From NCBI GenBank assembly GCA_019914995.1, contig CM034129.1, positions 1,811,725 to 1,875,724 on the forward strand: DNA of 64,000 bases. The letters are read 5' to 3'. Numbering within the stretch: position 1 is the stretch's first letter; every line of letters starts with the position of its first letter. The notes under the pieces are model-generated. The model saw only the letters and a program-made list of their open reading frames with translations, was not told the origin of the DNA and did not search any database. This DNA comes from Acanthochlamys bracteata (Eukaryota > Streptophyta > Magnoliopsida > Pandanales > Velloziaceae). This document shows positions 35,580 through 46,029 of this stretch, piece by piece. The position numbers were made by a program, and so were the translations under genes.

Positions 35580-38500
35580 TAGAATTGCGGGCAGTCCAAC
35601 AGACATGACATTCATGCGGCTGTTAAATGCCTCCATTTGCTTTATGTAAGGGATTGTAGGCATAAATTCTATCCCTTTTTCCTGTGGTTAGCGCCTGCTA
35701 GAAAAGCCCGTGCTCTGATTGCTGTTGCTGCTAGAGCACATGAAGCTGCATACACCAGCTTACACGCCAGTGATGCTCCAAACTTTCCAAGCACGACCTC
35801 CGTTCTTACCACCATACCACATGTTTATCCCTTTGAAGAAAGGTACCCAGAAGATTGCTTCATATGTGTTACCTAATTTTGAAACTAGTATAATTTGTTT
35901 GGTGTTATTACGCAGATGTTTAGTCAGTCTTTAGATCGTGTTGAATCTGATAAACTCATACCTTAGGTATTGTGCCACATATATTATTGATGCTTTAATT
36001 AGCAAATGATTTCACTGAATAGAGGTAAAACCATAGTCTTCATGATATGAGTGCATCACTTCACCAAAAAACTAAAGCCATAGTAGTGCCAAGCACCTTT
36101 TACTGAATCATCTGTTTGCATAGTTTTCTTTTCCTATGTTACATGGATAGGAGGGCATGAAGGGAGTGTGGCAGCCATCTGCAAATTCTTTTACCCTGGA
36201 TTCTAAGATGAGTATTAGTTTGGTCTAGATATTAATGTTTCACTGAATTTATTAAAAAATAATCTTGAAACTAATGGCTTCTTCTTTGTTTTTTAACTGA
36301 ACTGTAAATCATTTGCTTTCAAGGCTTGTTCATGCTCTGTACTCTATCCACAATCCTTTGAGGTATTTTGGTTCTTGACTTGGTACATTCATACAGAGTG
36401 TAGATGTTTAGGGAATTCATAAAATTGGACAAAGCCTGGAGGCAAGCAGCTGTTGAAGTATCGGGTTCAGGTCCAGAGTTGATAGAGATAGTTGTCAGAA
36501 GAACTCATATTGTTGAAGATGGCTTTAAGCAGTTAAATGGTGTTGGCCAAAGTTAAAATAAAAAATCAGTATTTCATTTGTTATTGAATGTGGTCTTCCT
36601 GAGGTGGGTCTTGAACTGTGGAGGCCTTTCAAAGGAGTTTCTTACTGATCTCAAGATCTGCTTTTAGTCCTCAGTGAGTATGATACTGGAACTATGGATT
36701 ATTTGTGACTACTATTCTTTGCATTTTTAATTACTTTATTCTATTAAGTGCTCATAAAATGTGGTCTTCCTGAGGTGGGTCTTGAACTGTGGAGGCCTTT
36801 CAAAGGAGTTTCTTACTGATCTCTCAAGATCTGCTTTTAGTCCTCAGTGAGTATGATACTGGAACTATGGATTATTTGTGACTACTATTCTTTGCATTTT
36901 TAATTACTTTATTCTATTAAGTGCTCATAAAATGTGGTCTTCCTGAGGTGGGTCTTGAACTGTGGAGGCCTTTCAAAGGAGTTTCTTACTGATCTCTCAA
37001 GATCTGCTTTTAGTCCTCAGTGAGTATGATACTGGAACTATGGATTATTTGTGACTACTATTCTTTGCATTTTTAATTACTTTATTCTATTAAGTGCTCA
37101 TAATATTCTGTTTGTGTTATTTTATGCAGGTTTTGTCTCTTTTGCCAGACATCCACTCAGGAGAGGCACTTGGTTCCCAATTTATCCGCTCGGTCCACAG
37201 ATAATGGCACGCAGCTGATAGAGTTCCTCAGAAGGGTTGTGGGAAAAGCATTGTATGAAGGAATATTGCTCGATTCCTCTTTTTCACTAGTATTTGTGCA
37301 AAAATTACTAGGTGGCTATAGCTTTCTTGATGAATTATCGGTCCTAGATCCTGAACTTTATAGAAACCTCATTCACTTAAAGGTAAAGACCCTCTCATTT
37401 TACAGATCAATTAGCAATATTTTTCCAGATGGAAGTCTTTGTTATGAAATCAACCTTTCAGATGTCTTAGTTTGTGTTGTTTTGGTTTGTTGACAATTTG
37501 TTTATTGCAAATGGCTGACGTCATTAATGTGTAGAAATGGAAGGAAACCAACTAAGCAGAAGAGAACAAGTAGCTGCTAGGTCAAAACCCATTAAGTTCT
37601 TTGAAATTCCAGTGCTCCGTTAAATTTAAGGTTTTTTGGTTTTTAGAACTGCTTCGGTATTGAACACATATCTAGATGCATAGTGCCAGATTCCTGACTT
37701 TAGTACCTACAAGTTCAACTCAACTTAAACTCATGATACACATTTGATTAACTTGCCCGTTAAAGTTATATGTGCTGCCTAAAAAGTTCGTTTTGAGCGT
37801 GCTGAGATTCAGTATGATGCTTCAATTTCAGTTAAGGCTTTAGTTTAGCCATTTTGATAAAATTGAAATTTGGAAAGTTGCAACTCAACTTGGAACAATT
37901 TTCATCTAGAGAATATTAGATAATTAGGTCATATGGGCTTTTATTTGCTGCAAATAGAACTTGTAGCTATGTGAATATCTTTGGAACCAGAAATGGTGGA
38001 TGCCTAATCAAAAACTTGATAATTTTACTTTTACTAGAAACACTCAAGAGAGTGATTGTAAATTCTCCACAAAGATTTTGTCACTATTGAGGTCGTTGGC
38101 GTTTTTACCATTACAGTGTGTACTCCTGTATACAGATAGATATTTCCCTGAAATCATATGCCCCTACTTCTTATGTATGAATCGTGAAATAGGGCCCTTA
38201 GCTATCGTTTATTGTTTGATGTTGGTGGACAGTGTACGTCTCATGAGATATTTTAATCGATCTAGCCTACAATCTTTGTTGCTGTCCTGTATAGTTTAGC
38301 TCTTCCATGCACAGTTATGACACATCTCCTATGACAAATATTTCTTTTCTATGGTGTAACTAAGATTATTTTTTCCTTTTGTTTTGTGGTAATGTTAGTT
38401 GTGAATGTTATAGTAAAGGATTTCTATCATTTAGTTCTAATATTTCACTTTAACTATGACATATGTTGCTTAGCATTTTGATGGTGATGTCATGGATTTA

Positions 38501-40820
38501 TCACTGGATTTTACCATAACTGAAGAAGTTTCCGGCAAACTGGTCGTTACTGAGCACAAGCCTGGTGGTAGAGACATTTGTGTGAAAAATGAGAACAAGT
38601 TGCACTATGTCATGCAATTGCAAATTATAAGCTCAATTGGCAAGTATGAAACATACTTTGATGTATGTGCATTTTATCATCTTAAACTCCTTGTAATATC
38701 TTAGACCCCTTTTTTTCCCCCCAGATGCTTCCTTTTGCAATGCATTTTATAGGGGCTTGACTGACCTCATGTCACCAGCTTGTCGCTTTTTTAATGCAAA
38801 TGAATTTAACCAGGTAATTTTCTATGGCTACTCTACATTATGTATGTCAACTATGCAAATAACCCAAGTGATGTTATTCTTCCACTTTTGCTTGTGCAGC
38901 AGCTTTTGTTAAAATTTGTCGATGCTTATTTGTGTTAAGCTATATCATTTAACATCTAGGTAAATACAAGTATCATAAACTGAGATGCCTTATAGGTAAT
39001 GTCTGCTTGTATTTTTGTTTGTTGTATCCTCTTGACAGTTACGTGCTTGAAGAAGTTCATCCTCTTGATATTAGGAGAACAACGTTTTGGAATTTTTCTG
39101 TATGGTTTTTTTTATTATTGTAGGTATGATTCTTGTTGACTTTATAGATGCCTTCTTCAGTTGATTTCAGGAAGCCATCATGACATTGATGTTGATGATC
39201 TGAGGGCCAACACTAGATACACTGGTGGTTATTCTGAAGGAAGTCGTACAGTAAAACTCTTCTGGGAGGTAGTTATCTGGATGCAGACTTCTACAATTTC
39301 TTCCTGTTCCCAAATGCAGTTCTAATATGCCGTTAGCTTACAAATTGGGGAATGCCAGAATGTGATTGTACCGTTAACTTTTTACATGACTGGAAAAGTA
39401 TACTCTAAAAGGTTTTGTTGGTCTTATGATGAATTCTTTTCTGCTATGGCATAATCTATGCGATTGTGGATTCTGTCTTATGACTTTGTTCTTCTCTTGG
39501 AAACATTTTGGTAGGAAATTTATCTTTAGAGTTCTTTTCATTGTGGTTGTGATGAATGAACCTGCCTGCATGTTGTTAAAGGTTTGAAACCAAATGAGAG
39601 ATGCATGTTACTCAAATTCGTGACAAGCTGTCCGCCAGCGCCGTTGCTTGGGTTCAAGTACCTCCACCCTTCCTTAACAATTCACAAGGTTTGAACTTTC
39701 ACTTATGCAATTCTCTTGGTATTATAGGTCTTGTACCCATGTTTGTCCTTTATTTATGCTTAAAATTCAATCTTGAGCTCAATATCAAAGTCTTATACCC
39801 ATGTTTGTCAAATGACATAGTAAGTGAATGATAAAAGAAAGTCGGGTTTTAATCAATTAACAATATCATCTGTAAATATGAGTACACCGAGCCACTCCAC
39901 TTGCAGGGCTGAAACCTTGACAATGTTCTCTTTGAAGTTAAGACTAAAGGAGCTTAGGAGGGATATCTGATATGTTTAGGATATTTAGTTTCAATCTTGT
40001 GAGCTCACATCACATCGTTGCTAGTCATTTTCGTAACCTTCCTTTTGAAAGCAAAGTCGTTTCTGCAGGGAAAAAATTCAACTCTAAAGTTTTTTTTCTT
40101 CAAACGTAACAGCCTCCCTGTTTTTGGTGATGGAGTGTCTCTAAAGGCTCAAAAAGAAGTTAAGGACTATTGACTAGTGATAAATGTTAAAGACACGACC
40201 AGTGTGTATTGGTCTCTGATAAAGAAATCTTGGAAAGAAGACTACTGACATGGTATTGATGCATTATTAGTAAGAGTGAACAGTGCTTTATAACATTATG
40301 AGATAAGGAGCTGTACTTAATATTATTTGATGTTTCTGTTTGGACTTGGCTCCTCTTTGCTTGAATGTCAACTTAGGAAGTATGGTTACATTTTTAGGTT
40401 CCATGTGGCATGCCCCTTTGGGCAACTATTGGTGGACATGATGTGGATCATGTACTATCAGCCTCAACTTGTTACAAGATATTGAAGGTAATTAGTCTAA
40501 TGAGCTAAGATAGCATTTCTTTGAGTTGCCTCTGCTATAATCCTATCTATGAAGCTCAATATTGACGCAAACAATATGATTTTAACTGTTTAACTACTTT
40601 TTGAACTTAAGATTTTTAAATAATACCTTAATCTTTCAGAAGTATCGTACTGTTTAACTGACATCACAGTCTGCAATGTTGGTGTGGCTTTAGAATGTTT
40701 CTTAGTTATGTATCTCGACTTTCTTATTTGCATCAGCTGCCAACATTCAAACGCTCCAGTAATTTGAGGAACAAGCTATTGTATGCTATCAGTTCGAACT
40801 CCTGGTTTGAGCTTTCTTAA
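35580..40820 (+). pseudogene. UPL7: 5'-truncated UPL7 (HECT E3 ubiquitin ligase) pseudogene
   Basis: Matches the C-terminal third of UPL7 exon by exon, with introns: about 35580-35842 (LLYVRDCRHKF, HVYPFEER), 36397 on ([14 protein letters not shown]), 37130-37382 ([20 protein letters not shown]), 38474-38643, 38725-38813, 39161-39268 ([20 protein letters not shown]), 39572-39688, 40398-40487 and 40737-40820, ending AISSNSWFELS and stop. The catalytic HECT cysteine survives (ASTCYKILK, Cys codon 40470-40472). Damage: an in-frame TAG at 36401-36403, a TAA at 36559-36561, a frameshift in the CGLPEVGLE block, a frameshift near 38610-38640, a one-base deletion near 38735, and an acceptor changed from AG to AT at 39570-39571. 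The exon region after 36587 is triplicated. The retained introns exclude a processed pseudogene. I see no upstream two-thirds of the gene. Confidence 0.88.
36587..37103. repeat. Tandem triplication, units 171, 173 and 173 bp
   Basis: Units 36587-36757, 36758-36930 and 36931-37103 each begin AATGTGGTCTTCCTGAGG and end near AAGTGCTCATAA. Each carries the end of a UPL7 exon (CGLPEVGL...), its donor side and part of the following intron. Units 2 and 3 are essentially identical and share a CTCTCAAG where unit 1 has CTCAAG, so the third copy arose from the second (or the reverse). This lies wholly within the UPL7 pseudogene. Confidence 0.97.
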
Positions 40821-42170
40821 AGACTCAAAGGTAGTTTATCTCATAAAGTTTGATCAATTATAATTACATTTTAGTGTTTCTTATGCTCTGATTATATCAA
40901 ATATCGCTTTGAATGTACTGTGGCAGTTATGTTAATTTACACTTGACTATATCTTTCTCCAGGATATGTAAACTAGCAGCTAAATGTGTATAATAAAGTA
41001 ACACATTCCAGAAAGCTTATTCATAACACTAGACTACTTTAGCATGGGTAAAGTTCAGTTCCTTCGGACTTCTTGAATCGATCTTGAAGAGATGAATGTC
41101 AGAAGCAGTAGCTCATTCTAGCAAGAGAATATGCTTGGCATAACATACTCAAGATCTGCTATTTATAAAATAAGGCTATTTTTAGGAAACAAGTGTAATA
41201 TCATGAGCTATAGTCCCTTAACATCTAGTTCTGACAGCTTGTAGTTCTCAAAGTTTTGTTTTTCTTTAGAATCCTTAAATGTTTTATCGACCCACAAAGC
41301 ACAAGAACTTAAGTAGGCTGGTTTACTGTGATTGTAGCCGTAGTTAGTTAAACAACAAGTTATACACATAGGTTCACTAATTAGCCTAATCATTATGTAT
41401 TTGTTCTGCTGACGAAAAGGTCAATGGATGTGTTTCATAATCCAAAAAATATTATTTGTCCAAATCATACACAACTGCTGAATTATGTGTCCTGCGAGCC
41501 TCTCGGCTGTCAAGTTAGATTGGTTAATTGATGAATGTAAAGACATATAGCATATTGAATTTGGCTTATGCAGTTTAAAGTAAGGTTTGAAATTGTCATT
41601 AGTTAGTGTGACAATAGTGTAGTGTGATTTTACTAAGAATTAGGTGTATCCAATTGCAGCATAAGCCTTGTAATCTCCTGGCTTAGTAGCTGGTGCGTGC
41701 AAGAGTTGTTTAAAGTGGAATGTGATGCTATATGCTTGGATTAGAAAGAAAGACATGATTAGGCTTTTACTAGAAGCTTGACAGAGGCTTTGTCCCTTAG
41801 CAGGCAGGATACTCCTTCCTGTACTTTCAGAAAGTAAACCCTGCAAATTGGGTTAAATAAAAGTTGAGTCACGGTTGGCTAGCGCTAAAACATCTGATTC
41901 AGAATTTTGGTATCTTCCTTGTCACACATTTTTGGCATACAAATACAAGGACTCTGTAGAGCACCACCTTGGCCAGGTACGATCAAGCCCACATGCACTC
42001 AACCTCATCTATATTCAGTAATAAATTCATAAGAAACAATGGTGCTATTGAATCATGGATTGTATTTTGGCCCCTACTAAATCTGTACCTCAAAACCTTT
42101 TGAGTGGAATATAGAACTCAATATGCTTAGTACAAAGCACTAGCTGCAATCTCAAAGTTGGAACTTGTTA
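40821..42170. other. Spacer between the UPL7 and GDSL remnants
   Basis: No exon, RNA gene or element that I can support. The UPL7 and GDSL remnants converge on this spacer, so it includes their former 3' flanks. Confidence 0.5.
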
Positions 42171-42495
42171 TTTAGAAGATCAGATCTATGCCTTGAGTGA
42201 GGCGAAGATCGGACAAGACCTTACTGTTGCCTCCGAAGGGTGAAAGCTGTCCCAGAACACGTAGCTAGTTGCATTTGTGCATGTTCCCCATGAGTGTGTG
42301 TTGCACAGCAGTGGTCTCAGTTGTGCCAGTACCACAACAGGCCTTCCTCCCTTTCAAAAAATCTTTCCCAAAAAGCCTATATAAGAATCCCTTTTAATTC
42401 AAACTGAGGTTAGGTTGAGAAGAACATACCATCGTTTTCAGGGTTCTTGATGAGATCATCGAACAGTGTGTACATATCAAACACTACAAGTTTGA

Positions 42496-42613
42496 GATTG
42501 CTGCGACTCCTCGTGATCCTATCAGTGCTGCTTGACTGCTTTCCTTTTCTCTCGATATGCCTCTTTTGACTTTCCTGCTTTCTGATTGCTGCGACTCCTC
42601 GTGATCCTATCAG
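42496..42613. repeat. 30-bp direct repeat, spacing 88 bp, in the GDSL remnant
   Basis: The same 30 bases, beginning GATTGCTGCGACTCCTCGTG, occur at 42496-42525 and 42584-42613 without mismatch. The intervening 58 bases are unlike any GDSL block, so this is a local insertion or duplication within the remnant, next to the MITE. Confidence 0.93.
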
Positions 42614-42624
42614 GAGTTGCATTA

Positions 42625-42887
42625 GGGGTCGTTTGGGATTGCTTATGAAATAGAATTTTTGTGAAATGAAGAGTATTTTTATTCTTTTTGAAAAATAAGC
42701 TTTATCTTTTTTACTTCTAAAAAAATAATAAAAATATGCAATAAAAAGATCTCATTACGTAGAATTTTTCTACACTTTCTAAATTTTTAAATAAATTTTT
42801 TATATATTTATAAAATATACATTGAAAAATGTGAAATAGGGAAAAGTGAATGATTTAGTGAATGCCAAAGCAATCCCAAACAGCCCC
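42625..42887. mobile_element. Tourist-like MITE inserted in the GDSL remnant
   Basis: About 263 bp, AT-rich inside, with 18-bp imperfect terminal inverted repeats: GGGGTCGTTTGGGATTGC on the left, and on the right the complement of GGGGCTGTTTGGGATTGC (only 2 mismatches). A TTA lies directly left of the element, as expected for PIF/Harbinger insertions, but the right flank reads AAG, so the target-site duplication is not intact. Same family as 50108-50345. It has no coding capacity. Confidence 0.85.
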
Positions 42888-43040
42888 AAGCTTCTTGTTG
42901 AAAGCAATGACATCCTTGTTTAATCACTCTACACAGCTGTTATTCCCTTCTCCCAACAGTGTAATGGATGCTGGTAGGCACACCAATGGTGGGAGCGAAG
43001 TCATTCCAATTCTCCTAGCTCCCATCATGTACAGTTTCTG

Positions 43041-46029
43041 ATTGTGAATAAATTGGTTACTTCAGTATAATTGGAGAGTATATGAAGAGTCCGTTGTATA
43101 GCAACAGCATGTTCACTTCACTAAAATTTACGTCAATATTGAAGTTCTTCAAGTTTATCCATTAAGGATGATGGTATGGTTGTTATGATTGATAATGGTA
43201 TAAAGATCTTTGATTTTGTGATTCATTATTATGGTTTCAGATAGAGATAATTCTGTTAATGGGGGTGAACAACCTTTTGGATTGGGACACTATGTGCATG
43301 TTCACATAAGCTTCCTGATAGCTATTTTACTGTTTTTTAGTACAGTCATTTATGCAGACATTCGCTTCGAATGTCCTTGTTATGTCATCCGAAGGTAGCA
43401 CTGGTATAGAAATGGGATTAATGTTTGGATCGCAGAAGCAACGTGCATTGGTGAGCATGCAGGGGATTTTTTGCTCGGCATGGTTCACTTTCGTAGCCCA
43501 AATCGTTGAAGTGTAGACAATAGATGGTTGCCACTGCTGTTAAAAGGATTTGGTGCAGTGCCGTTCTTGGAGTGGACACAAAATCAATACAAGGTTTTGA
43601 TGCAAATTTTGGTGAGCAAAGTATGTACCTGTTCAAGGAAAAACCTTTTACTATAGCGTCAATGTAAACAGCTTGTTCAAACTCCTTTAATTTCAATTTG
43701 TAGTTTTTTGTGTGCCAATTCAACTTTATAACTTGTGCAAGTAATTAATCTCAGGTGTGCATGATATGTATGAATGTATGTAGCGATCTCGATATAGCTA
43801 CTGATCAAGTATAAAAGAATAACAGTGCAGTGAAATGCCACCAACAGCTTGTCTTTCTTTCTTGTCATTGTGGATATTTTGCTAAAGGAATTGAAAAGAA
43901 TGTATGTAAGCCTTTAGGTGGATGTACTTGAACAAAGAAAAGAAAGGACTTCACCAGAATATCAGCAAAATGATCAGATAACCAAAAGTAGAGCAGCGGG
44001 TTGATGTAGTAATTCTGGACATAATCTGCCGCAAAAACTCATCAAGTGGACGGAACCTTTGAAGAAGGCAGCTTCGTTGTTACAAGCTGCGCAATCTTAT
44101 CCTGGTCTTCCTTGTATTACTCAAGATGCGGCCTCAGTGAAATTGCATGCTGCAAACAAATTCCGTTTCAAAGTAAGATGACTTGAAATCTTATAAAGAA
44201 TGTCTTTAGACAGACTAATGTACATTTGGATAGGTGAACTGCTTACATATAAGTTTGAGGTGCTTTCCAGCCTCTTCTATGATTGAAAATGGACCTTTTT
44301 CATTTTATGAGACGTCCAAACCTATTATGACATCCACTTATCACCATTCTCTATGTATGATGATTTCTGCATGAGAACCTTCATCTGTTTGTGTTCTGTG
44401 ATCATATTATATTTGGAAGAATATTCAGTAAGCATATCTCTCATTTGGATTAGGATTTCAGAGGTGCTCCATCAATGCATCCGTTTGATTGAACTGTGTG
44501 TGTTCAATTAACAGATGGTAGAGGCTTTAGGATTACTCTCACTGGTTGCTAATTAACTGATTCACCACTGTAAGAAGTTGTGTAAGGTGGTGTAGTTTTG
44601 TAACGACAATTTCACTGGATTTAAAATTGAACGGATTGTTGTTAATGAAGTATTTACTTTACTGGAGGAATGAAGTTCTCAAACTAGGTTTTATCCTTTG
44701 ATATTAAAAGAAAGCATAGGTACTCTTAGAAAATTTTCCAGATTTGTGTTATATCATGTGACTGCAACTCGTTAAGGATTACATATGATTTTTGCTTTAA
44801 TTTGACACAAAAATATACTGGCATTATCCTCTAGAATTTTTTACTTATTAGCTATCATTCCAATTCTTCTCTCCCTGTCCAATTTTAGCAACTGAGGTCC
44901 AGCAACAGAAGCATTAGCGTCTAACTGCTTGCTGGCAGCTGTAAATCAAAGCATTGTTGTACCTGCAATATGCATAATCCGTTCTACTGCTGTTAAAATG
45001 TTGACACAACCATTTGATCACATCTATATCCATCAAGAGAGAGTTATATACCAACAATGGATTTCTTCTAAAGGAAGATCCTGATTCACATTTATCAAGT
45101 GGCATCCCTTCTTAAGTCAGTGGAATCATCAGCAAATTTTGGTCCTTATTTCTGTTAAACTTGAAGAAGCATCCTTTTCAAAGCAAGATTCTCTTTTTTA
45201 AACCTTGCAGGTCAGTGCACATTAGGCACTTTGCTAAGATGCTCGAGGCAGCCTCATGGTAGGAGATTGCTATTCGATCTTGAAATGGAAAAGTGGACTT
45301 ATAGGTTGCGCTCTCTAGTGTTGCAGCCTACATATGTGTCCCGGAAACATGCATCTGTTAGATGATATTTGTAGTATTCATGAAAATTTTGCTTTTTTTC
45401 CTTGGAAGGTTTATGCGTTCAGTCCAAAGTTAAATTTTGTACCAGTCTGAGGTTGGATTGGGTATTTAAAAGTACTTTTGAAATATAATTTTTAAGAACA
45501 GAACTACATTTTATTTACCTAAAAAAAATAAAAATTTTTATTATAATTTTTTTTAATACTTTTTAAATTTTTAAATAAATTTTTAAATATTAATAAATAA
45601 TATATTATAAATATGAATTGAAAATTAACAAATAATATTTCTGAAAAGCTTAACCAAATAATCCATTCAAACCAAAGCTCCGTTCTTGGTAAATTCAAGG
45701 TTGAAACTATTAATGTCGACGGATATTGCACATGCAAATCTAAGGTTACATAGCCCGTTTCTGCAAAACTTTAGAACTATAAGATAACACTGACTTACCA
45801 GGAAAGAACAACTCTTCGAGAGAAATCGACTTCTTTCTTCTTCCGCTTCGTTCGCAAAACTCCAATTTTTATTTTTTCTTTTTGTTTCGCGCTACTAGAT
45901 TCAAAAAATTTCCCCGCCAAATTTGTAGAAATGTTTCTCTTCTTCATCTTCTTTTCCATGTCCGTGCCAAGATAAGATCTTTTCTTTATTTCGACTTTTT
46001 GATAGTTTAAATCTAGGGTTTATCGGTTA
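43041..46029. other. Gene-poor spacer left of ARP7
   Basis: Nothing coding is recognisable in nearly 3 kb. It contains a degenerate MITE-like element (45451-45673, separate entry) and, in the last 200 bases, the leader and promoter of ARP7. Earlier exons of the GDSL gene were looked for on the minus strand and not found. Confidence 0.5.
45451..45673. mobile_element. Degenerate MITE-like element
   Basis: About 220 bp, very AT-rich, whose ends are imperfect inverted repeats (GGTTGGATTGGGTATTT at left; the complement of GGTTTGAATGGATTATTTGG at right). Size and interior resemble the better preserved MITEs of this window. No target-site duplication is clear. Confidence 0.5.

Larger units (their letters stand above)
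42171..43040 (-). pseudogene. GDSL esterase/lipase pseudogene fragments (At3g53100 type)
   Basis: Read on the minus strand. Block 1, about 42888-43040: KLYMMGARRIGMTSLPPLVC, then ITLLGEGNNSCVE, an in-frame TGA, and LNKDVIAFNKKL, which is the conserved GDSL block around the GARRIG motif. Block 2, about 42418-42495: NLKLVVFDMYTLFDDLIKNP followed by ENDG and a donor-like GTATG. Block 3, about 42171-42355: RKACCGTGTTET, CNTHSWGTCTNATSYVFWDS, FHPSEA, then a shifted frame ending DLRLTQGIDLIF and stop. HPSEA carries the catalytic His of the triad. At least one stop and two frameshifts are present, a MITE (42625-42887) sits between blocks 1 and 2, and an 88-bp-spaced duplication lies within block 2. 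No N-terminal FGDS block was found upstream. Clearly a dead gene. Confidence 0.82.

Noticed and set aside
35580-40820. UPL7 as a functional gene with unusual exon structure
   Set aside because: Two in-frame stops, at least three frameshifts and a lost acceptor cannot all be spliced around, and the first two-thirds of the gene are absent.
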